A DNA stretch of 11,480 nt from assembly GCA_028565635.1 (NCBI GenBank), contig JAOXYB010052835.1, positions 1 through 11,480 on the forward strand. The letters run 5' to 3'. Shown here one piece after another: positions 1 through 5,969 of the stretch. A program made the position numbers and the translations under genes. The notes under the pieces are model-generated. The model was not told where the DNA came from. It ran no database searches and was given only the letters and a program-made list of their open reading frames with translations. Source of the DNA: Phoronis ovalis (lineage: Eukaryota; Phoronida; Phoronidae). Each line of letters starts with the position of its first letter. Positions within the stretch are counted from its first letter, which is position 1.

Positions 1-1297
1 TAGTCTTGAACATTAAAAAATAGGAAAATATAAATTCACGTCACATTTTTATGTTTCATTTGTTGCACAGACACGAGCTCCTGATGACTTAGTGGATTTC
101 CCCAGGGCAAACATCAAATCAACAACAATAAAAAATACCCTGGATTGGCCCACTTTGTTAACTAAACATATGTATGAGTCATACTGAAAATAAAAGTGGT
201 CACATGAGATCATACATTGCTTTTTTATTGATTACATACCCTCATGCTCAGTCTTATGATGTTGCATAAACAACAGAATTTATCATATGACTGGTAAATT
301 TACATTTTTCGATGCCCAGTATACACGTGAAATTGGCAAAATACTAACTCCGCGTGATAATGGATTCATTGTTTTATATTGCTTTAACTATCGTGACACT
401 TATATCATGTATTGCATGTAATAGTTTTCAATGTAAGTGCCATTTCCAGGGTATTAAAGATTAAAACGATCGACCATTCGAAGATACGGTATTAGCACTT
501 TACACAGTTACATACACCTGTGCATATATAGCTGTACTGTGAGGAAATGAATTTACCAGCTAGGATGCATCATATCCCTAATGATATACCTGTCATGTGT
601 TTGACATGTGTTTGATGCATATTAGTACTACGGATTCCTAGCTATGAGCTTATTTTAGTACCTCGCGATCGTATAATTGCGAGTCTGTCGGGGTAAAAAT
701 AGTTGCAATTGTGATTATAGTAGGAGTGCATGGGTCTAGTATATACAATTTAAGGCGGCTAGTCTCATTCAGGTACTGTATGTACACTTTAAACTCGAAA
801 TATAGACTAATAGAAGTATTCATATTTGGAAAGGTAATAATACATATAAGGATTACGAAAAGTATTTTTTATGCAAATAGTCTCTTGCTGCTCACATAAT
901 CATGTGTCAGGTAGGAAATGTAAATTTTCAAAATCTTCAAGTTATTACCTTTTAAAAATGTATACTTTTGCCTTGTTATCTTTTCATTTAACTGTTCAAA
1001 ATTTGACAAGAAGTTTATAGTTCCAATAAGTTGTACCAGGCATACTCGTCACAGTAAAAATAAAAAGTTCTAAAAAAGATTAAAGATAAATAAGTTATTT
1101 CATGTTTTTGGTTTAACTTATATATCTAAAAATATTTTATAACAGTGTTCCTTGTAGGGCTGTTCTGCGTTTTGTTGAACGTGAGCGGGAAGGTATATCT
1201 AAAACACTCCACTATATACCTACAATATTTTCAACTATCATAAATCGCAAGAATTTATAAGGGACCCTTGACAACATCCATGTTCCAGCAATGTATA
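1..1297. other. Non-coding left flank, including probable 3' UTR of the TNF-like gene
   Basis: I see no supportable coding exon here. The longest open frames are short, of biased composition, and lack splice or domain support. The segment next to 1297 should contain the 3' UTR of the minus-strand TNF-like gene, but no canonical AATAAA (TTTATT on the plus strand) occurs between 841 and 1297, so the cleavage site is unresolved. TATAAA-type variants on the minus strand near 1137-1143 and 1254-1259 are the only weak candidates. Other contents are a small 11-bp-period duplication near 592-618, a CCAGGG/CCCTGG inverted repeat (102-107 and 138-143), and the dispersed repeat copy listed separately. 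Confidence 0.6.
850..1020 (+). repeat. Dispersed repeat, copy 1 (second copy at about 9195-9365)
   Basis: This stretch aligns collinearly with about 9195-9365 on the same strand. Shared blocks in order are ATAATCATGTG, an A/T-rich ATTTTCA..AATCTT segment, TAAAAATGTATACTTTT, a CATTTAACTG/CATTAAACTG block, and a diverged tail. I estimate 70-75 percent identity by eye with short indels. Two diverged copies about 8.3 kb apart, one outside and one inside an intron, fit an old interspersed element such as a MITE, SINE or LINE tail. The boundaries are approximate and I see no coding capacity, terminal repeats or target-site duplication. A perfect octamer ATGCAAAT (871-878) lies in this copy. Confidence 0.6.
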
Positions 1298-1752
1298 TTA
1301 AATCTTATACATTCCAAAATAAGTGCTTTGCGTTTCACTTGACACAAAACTAATATTACTAACCCTCACCATCACCTGATCACCTGCACGAAGACTAAGA
1401 ACTGCTCCTATATAACTTGTACGTAACTCGTAATCTTTTTTCTTGCTCCAGCACTTTGTTTCAGCACTTCTTAGTAAACTGTCTTCATGATTGTTGGGAT
1501 AATCTTCGTTGAACCTATATACAGCGTGCCACAATCTATTCGAACCTCCTGAAAACGGATCCGATGATTCTAGGCCGGACAAGGATGCTAGATCATCAGT
1601 CCGTGCAAAGGTTTGAACGAAAAACACTTGTGAATAAACGTAATAATTTCCCGTTTCCAAGACAACTAGGCGACCATCTTGGTAACCAAGGCCTGTTCTA
1701 AAACCTTTATCTCGATCATCTAACCATTCTCTAAGTTCCTGTCCTTCGGAAT
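1298..1752 (-). CDS. TNF-like ligand exon 4: most of the TNF homology domain and stop
   Basis: The acceptor CTGTATATAG| sits at 1754-1753, and the exon runs 150 full codons to the stop at 1298-1300. It contains the conserved jelly-roll core: Trp213 region, the GLGYQDGRLVV and GNYYVYSQVFF strands, SYIGAVLSLRAGD, and the C-terminal FGMYKI, equivalent to the FGAF-type terminus of the family. The only Cys of the domain is Cys304, so no intradomain disulfide is expected. One last exon coding nearly the whole domain is typical of TNF ligand genes. The open frame continues upstream into the intron to 1771, but those residues are replaced once the splice is used. Confidence 0.93.
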
Positions 1753-3628
1753 CTATATACAGTAAAAACATAATTACGTGTAAACTAATTAAAGAGGATA
1801 TCTATTGTACAGATACGAATACAATATCTTTGCTTCGAATAGAAACACCCTTTGGTATACGTAATCCGGTGGAGTTGTTACATAATAAATAAACTGTCCG
1901 CTGTAAAGAGACGTCTCCTTGATGTCAAAATATACTTACCTCCATGGAGTAGGTATGACGGACCCCCTCTAACAAGATGTGCTGCAATGTTATCACCGGA
2001 GTGTTTGGTGCAGTTTGCAAAATTTGTTGTTTCCGATGGTCTACACAAATTGCCTAAAATTGAAATTGAATCTGTTTATTATTTAATGATGGGGGATTAC
2101 GATCGATGTGACCTGGGAAATAAAAACTGGATATCCTTTGAGAGTATTAATTAATTAATTACAATAACAAGGATATCCTAAATAATAAAATGAACGTTTC
2201 CTGTGACATCCTCGTGTGTATTCTTTCCATTCCAGTTGACGAAATCAGATTTAATAAATCAAAAGTGAAGCTTTTAATTTTTAAGCAAGTAGCTTTTCAG
2301 CCTTTATGTTCTGTTCCTGGCTTAGTGTGCCTAAGAGAATTTGTAATCAAAGGATCAATGCCCTATATAATACAAATATTATTACGTGTGCCTGATTTCG
2401 TGTGTTATTCGTCTACACTATATATATTAAACAACTATTTTGTATAAAGACAGAGAACATTTACTAATCCTGTATCACATGGATTGATTGATACTATTGC
2501 TATATTAATATTTCAGCTAGAGAAAGAATGGCATTGCAATTTTAGTAAGCTTGAGCGGAATTATACATAGCAATTAATAGGTGATTTATACATTGAGTTT
2601 TTTAATTTCCAGATTTATCACAATATATTGTACCTGTCATCGCTTACGACAAGTGGAATAGTGATCAAACTTTCACCTAATAAAATACCAATGTCCATTG
2701 TAGAACTATTCTTTCCCTAGCTGTAATGCATGCGCCTAAATTATGCAAAAATGACAGGTTTGATATATTTGCTCACCTTTTATTAATTCAGTATTAACCT
2801 TTCGTTCTGCAATCTACAATAAACTTAATGTTTAAAATACAAGATCACACACGCATTACTACTTTGTGTTATCATAAAAATACGTTTATTTATCAAGCAT
2901 AACAAAGCCTGGGCTTAATAATAAATAAATAATATTTTTCATAAGAGTGACTTTAACCATAACCTACATTTACATGACCTATACCCGGGACCTATAGTAC
3001 ATTTATCAAATCTGCACAATACAAATGCCAAACTATAATCTATTCAGCAAGAAAGCTAATACATGTATGTGCTCCGGTTATATAGTTTATGACTTTATAC
3101 GTACCTTTAATATTTCTTAAATTTTCATTGTTGAAAGTTCAGGCATTAATTTGATAAAGTTTTACTTACTGTTTTTACGAATGTCCAGAAATCTTGAAAG
3201 TTTTTCACACAGCATGTCTTTTCGTTTTCGTCAATTGTGAAATATTTCGTTACTTCAACAGAACCACCGTGCAAGTATACGTTTTTCAGTTCACTGCAGT
3301 CTAAACAAAAACCAGTTTCTTTCTTCATTTGGCTCTTCGGATTCTGATTCTGGTTCTTGATCGGTCGATCTTCTGAAAGCCTGCATACTGCATTTTGTAA
3401 CAGAATCAACCAAACTAGTATTAGTACACGTACAATCCACAAGGTGATTCTTGAAATATAACGGACTTTTTTGGAACAAATCAACTTAACTTTCTTCTTT
3501 ATGACATTCTGGTCATTAATAACGGCATCCACATCGACCTTAGTGTGTTCATTCTGTGATACCTTGTAATACAAATGTGATTCTGCAGAGCCGTTACAAT
3601 GACACTTCGTAGAATTGCTGCTTTCCAT
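1298..3628 (-). CDS. TNF-superfamily ligand, four coding exons, type II membrane protein (354 aa, reconstructed)
   Basis: The likely product is a membrane-anchored cytokine that binds a TNF-receptor-family partner as a trimer (known for the family). Joining 3628-3170, 2813-2777, 2053-1940 and 1752-1298 gives one open frame of 354 residues, a normal length for TNF ligands. In order it has a cytoplasmic tail (1-60), one hydrophobic anchor (about 61-81, with Arg67 inside), a Cys-containing stalk (83-188; CLDC at 108-111, CC at 139-140, Cys169, Cys180) and a C-terminal TNF homology domain (189-354). Family hallmarks are AAHL at 189-192, GLGYQDGRLVV, GNYYVYSQVFF, YIGAVLSLRAGD and the terminal FGMYKI. 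There is no N-terminal signal peptide, as expected for type II topology, and no clear furin site. Sequons lie at Asn179 and Asn336. An in-frame TAA directly precedes the ATG, fixing the start. The gene points away from the orphan gene at 5670. The ortholog group (TRAIL-, FasL-, Eiger- or EDA-like) cannot be told by eye. Confidence 0.92.
1940..2053 (-). CDS. TNF-like ligand exon 3: distal stalk and first strand of the TNF domain
   Basis: This 114-base exon lies between TTCAATTTTAG| and |GTAAGT and runs phase 1 to phase 1. It encodes 37 full codons, with two stalk Cys residues, an NCT sequon and the domain-opening AAHLVRGG motif, the conserved first beta strand of TNF homology domains. The plus strand here also has an open frame, 1852-2154, which is a shadow. 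The exon is called from its splice sites, phase fit and the AAHL hallmark together. Confidence 0.85.
2054..2776 (-). other. Intron 2 of the TNF-like gene
   Basis: This 723-base AT-rich intron has GTGAGC donor and TTTTAG acceptor ends on the minus strand. It holds no domain-like exon. A plus-strand frame at 2190-2447 is open for 85 codons but has no recognisable motif, no Kozak or promoter support and AT-driven composition. A (TTAA)n-like run lies at 2147-2160. Confidence 0.6.
2777..2813 (-). CDS. TNF-like ligand exon 2: 37-base micro-exon in the stalk
   Basis: The exon is bounded by TTATTGTAG| and |GTGAGC on the minus strand. It enters in phase 0 and leaves in phase 1, exactly what is needed to link exon 1 (ends phase 0) to exon 3 (starts with two codon-completing bases). 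It encodes IAERKVNTELIK, a charged helical stalk segment, plus the first base of a Gly codon. A competing acceptor eight bases further in would lead to a stop codon within the exon. Length, both junctions and both phases agree, but an exon this small still needs transcript support. Confidence 0.72.
2814..3169 (-). other. Intron 1 of the TNF-like gene
   Basis: This 356-base intron runs from donor GTAAGT (3169) to acceptor ATTGTAG (2814). It is AT-rich and I find no further phase-compatible exon with convincing splice sites. Confidence 0.6.
3170..3628 (-). CDS. TNF-like ligand exon 1: cytoplasmic tail, anchor and proximal stalk
   Basis: This exon has 153 codons and ends in phase 0 at a strong donor (ACA|GTAAGT, donor at 3169-3168). 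The open frame runs only seven more codons into the intron before a stop. The exon carries the type II anchor: basic residues (VKLICSKKVRYISR) precede a hydrophobic run rich in Leu, Ile, Val and Trp. After the anchor come an Asn/Gln/Lys-rich spacer, a CLDC pair and the CC doublet. The ATG context has T at -3 and G at +4, which is mediocre, but an in-frame stop immediately upstream makes it the first possible start. Confidence 0.85.
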
Positions 3629-3727
3629 TTAGAATGATTAAAGTACCAGTCAGCGTTACCAGTCAGTTTCAAGGAACATTTCGTTTCTTTAACCAGTAAG
3701 TAATCTATTGTTATCAAACAGTTGACA

Positions 3728-3735
3728 TATATATA
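3728..3735 (-). promoter_or_regulatory. Probable TATA box of the TNF-like gene
   Basis: TATATATA lies about 95-105 bases upstream of the ATG at 3628, which would place a start site near 3700 and give a 5' UTR of about 70 bases with no intron. The window is AT-rich, so a chance match is possible. The position relative to the ATG and the adjacent Rel-like site raise the odds. Confidence 0.45.
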
Positions 3736-3753
3736 GCGTGCCGTGCTTTTATA

Positions 3754-3763
3754 GGATTTCCCC
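3754..3763 (-). promoter_or_regulatory. Rel/NF-kB-like site upstream of the TNF-like gene
   Basis: On the minus strand this reads GGGGAAATCC, a close but imperfect relative of the kB consensus GGGRNNYYCC and of Dorsal-type GGGAAANCC sites. It sits 18 bases upstream of the TATA box, a normal proximal promoter position. TNF ligands are classic Rel targets in vertebrates (known); function here is inferred. The same 11-mer also occurs at 94-104, so the word is not unique to the promoter. Confidence 0.35.
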
Positions 3764-5151
3764 AATCTATTTAAAGAATTTGCCTTTGTATTAAGTCTTT
3801 GTTGTAATTCTAGCTACAAACATGTGATCATATATGCAGTTTTATATCTTTGTTTTTCTTGGTGAAAACATGTTTTTCCCAAAATGGACGCTGTTAGCCA
3901 CAAACAGCTTAACTATTTGAACAAGGTTAGCTTCTAGTTAATAATATCAAGTAAAGTTACACGAAATAGATAGATTATAGTTCACCCCTAATTTGGGAGT
4001 AGTAGAGTGATTTTTTTCTATTTTCTATCGGTTACATTTCATTGTTTGTACACCCAGCTAATCAGCAGTTTTTGGGCGAAGACTTCTTTCAAGATAACTG
4101 AATAAAAAAATAATGATTCGTAAATGATGACTCGAGGTACCTATAGCTTATCAATGGTTGTCACTGGAGTCGGCCCGTCTTCTACAGGTGTTCTTTCTTT
4201 CTTTGTGTGATATCCAACATCTGCTGTTTTTTATTTTTGTCTTGTAAACAGCTGGAACTCAAGATTATATTTTGAAATATATGAAAACATACAGGATAAA
4301 TATTACCACGACAAAAGGGATACAGAATAACAAAGGTATGCTTTAAAAATTGTACACTGTTATAGGGATTTAAATATATAGCGTATTTTTCTAAAATTTA
4401 GTTGTTCAGCAAAGCCTATTTGAAAAGGTGTACAATATTATTTGGAACTTTTTAAAAATTTATTCATATACATTAAGGTATCGAAAAAGTTGGCACCTTT
4501 CGTAACTTTTCAAATATAAATTTGAAATAAAAACAAAGAAAATTTATCTAGGAGTAATTACAATTTCAATTTGCGCTTGTAAGTTGTTCGATTACCTGGA
4601 ATATCCAAATAATTCAAGTATTTTTAAATTATGTGTCAAAAAATTTGGCACTTTCTAGCTAGATCTGCGCTTTGTGTTTACGCGTTATAAAGGCTTACTG
4701 GCAAAATATCGCACGTTAATCGTGCAGTTTATCTTGCTTGTTTATATTTGTATAATGATAAAAATAAGAACTGTTTGCAACCTCTAAATGTAAATATGAC
4801 AGTTAGAAATAGGTCAATATATAATATTTTATGACAATAAAACAAAGTCAGTGGCAGATTTAATGGTGTGGACGGTTCTTGTTTTCTCCGTACTCCCTCT
4901 GATCGTTTACCACACATTTCTTTAAAAAAATGAAAAAGTGGTGTCAAGTCAAGAGGGAGGCAGAACTCAACATATTTATATATGTACAAAACGTAGATCT
5001 CTGAAACTGAAAACATTGATTGCAGAACGAACGCGTAAAAACCATAGAACTTGTAAGTCAATAAATAAATAAATATTATGTATTTTTCGCCTGAAAACAT
5101 CTTATGATTGTCAGAAAGGAGAACTCAGGATTTGCAAGCATATTATGAGTT
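3764..5151. other. Intergenic space between the divergent genes
   Basis: I see no supportable gene. Minus-strand frames such as 4729-5100 are open but rich in Tyr, Phe, Ile and Leu as expected of AT-rich noise. Contents include a short TTTC run (4196-4209), a pair of similar words around 4482-4500 and 4637-4655 (AAAA.TTGGCAC.TTTC) about 155 bases apart, a GCACG/CGTGC hairpin at 4711-4725, an (ATAA)n tract near 5059-5076, and an IRF-type word at 5003-5012 listed separately. Confidence 0.5.
5003..5012 (+). promoter_or_regulatory. IRF-type word GAAACTGAAA in intergenic DNA
   Basis: GAAACTGAAA matches the IRF core GAAANNGAAA and the flanks (CT..AAC) are compatible with an interferon response element. 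It lies about 660 bases upstream of the orphan gene ATG. A single such word is expected about once by chance in a window of this size and composition, so alone it is weak. Confidence 0.25.
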
Positions 5152-5290
5152 GGTGAATTGATATCTTGGTGAATTGCTTTTGAAAACTGGGGTGAATGGT
5201 AAATAGCACAATTTGCTGGTGAACACGAATGAGGTTTAGAAATTGATGGTGAATGGTGAATTTACCTTTTTTTAAGTGGTGAATGGTGAT
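5152..5290 (+). repeat. GGTGAAT heptamer-rich patch
   Basis: GGTGAAT occurs at 5152, 5168, 5191, 5248, 5255 and 5278, with near copies (GGTGAAC at 5218, GGTGATT at 5285). Spacing is irregular and two pairs are back to back, as in a degenerate minisatellite. On the minus strand it creates a spurious Ile-His-His-rich open frame (5111-5305). It sits 380-520 bases before the orphan gene start. Confidence 0.6.
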
Positions 5291-5606
5291 TTGTGGGGTA
5301 TACACTCTTTCTTGTTAAAGCACGAGCATTGGACCAAATAACGGACCGAGTTTGATGTTCTTAGGAATGAAGTAAATTACGCATTGGTCTATGTAGCGGC
5401 GAAGCGCAGGTGCACAATATACATATAAATACAAACTTTACTAAAGTCCACAAAGACACAACTAGAAAACAATAAAAAAAAATCTAAAAAATAATTATTA
5501 AAACTGTTGAAGAGCCAAGTCAGATATTGTTTACAAAATGAATATATTACTCTATTGATTTCTTAGAAAAATAAAAGTTCTAAATACAGGCGATATCGAT
5601 TCTCGG

Positions 5607-5622
5607 TTTCTGTTTCGGTTTC
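5607..5622 (-). promoter_or_regulatory. Triple GAAANN array (ISRE/IRF element) in the orphan gene promoter
   Basis: The plus strand shows TTTC at 5607, 5613 and 5619 with two-base spacers, so the minus strand reads GAAANNGAAANNGAAA. This is the exact architecture bound by interferon regulatory factors and is palindrome-independent. It ends 47 bases before the ATG at 5670. With about 33 percent G+C, a rough estimate gives well under 0.1 such triple arrays expected by chance in a window this long. No TATA box is visible nearby. Confidence 0.6.
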
Positions 5623-5669
5623 TATTCACCTTTAATTGTCATTACGATCGGAGAGACTGAAGGGAGAAC

Positions 5670-5969
5670 ATGTCGGATATACTGACAATTACAGGCAGTT
5701 CTGAAGAAAGTGCTGACCAATTTTGGTTCCAAGATGCTTACGGCAATAAGGTGGAAATTGCTAATATTGGAACAAAAGTTGAGCTAGTTGTTGTGTCTTG
5801 CACCGACTGGAGCACTAAGGCATCCGAGTCGAAGTGGAATCCCATGCTCCACTGTGGAGTAATATTCTCTGGCAACACTTTCAATATAAATGGTGAAAAC
5901 TATGAGTATTGCCTTACTCATGCTCTAAATAATGGTAACGATTGCAAGAAGACTTTAATTAAAATACAG
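5670..5969 (+). CDS. Orphan gene exon 1 (residues 1-100)
   Basis: The exon opens with ATGTCGGAT. A in-frame TGA at 5658-5660 and A at -3 support this start. It ends in phase 0 at CAG|GTAACT. The frame stays open to 6203 into the intron, which would give a 177-residue retained-intron form, but the added residues turn AT-driven and hydrophobic. Visible features are FWFQDAYGN (18-26), a Val/Ile-rich central stretch (28-43), Trp47 and Trp56, and Cys44, 62, 81 and 92. A small beta-sandwich fold is plausible but not demonstrable by eye. Confidence 0.8.

Noticed and set aside
711-899. 62-codon plus-strand open frame
   Set aside because: AT-driven composition, no motif, no splice or promoter support, and it runs into the dispersed repeat.
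1852-2154. 100-codon plus-strand open frame
   Set aside because: It is the opposite strand of TNF-like exon 3, whose AAHL motif, splice sites and phase fit are all on the minus strand.
3679-3691. TTTCGTTTC in the TNF-like 5' UTR as an IRF site
   Set aside because: The spacer between the TTTC words is one base, not the two required by the IRF core.
3499-3765. 88-codon minus-strand frame overlapping TNF-like exon 1
   Set aside because: It is another frame over the real exon. Its start at 3765 lies upstream of the proposed TATA box, so it would not be in the transcript.
4711-4725. GCACG-TTAAT-CGTGC hairpin as an RNA element
   Set aside because: A five-base stem without a conserved context is too short to support a structured RNA.
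4729-5100. 123-codon minus-strand open frame
   Set aside because: Rich in Tyr, Phe, Ile and Leu, lacking domains, with no splice partner; likely AT-rich noise.
5111-5305. Ile-His-His-rich minus-strand frame
   Set aside because: It is simply the translation of the GGTGAAT repeat patch.
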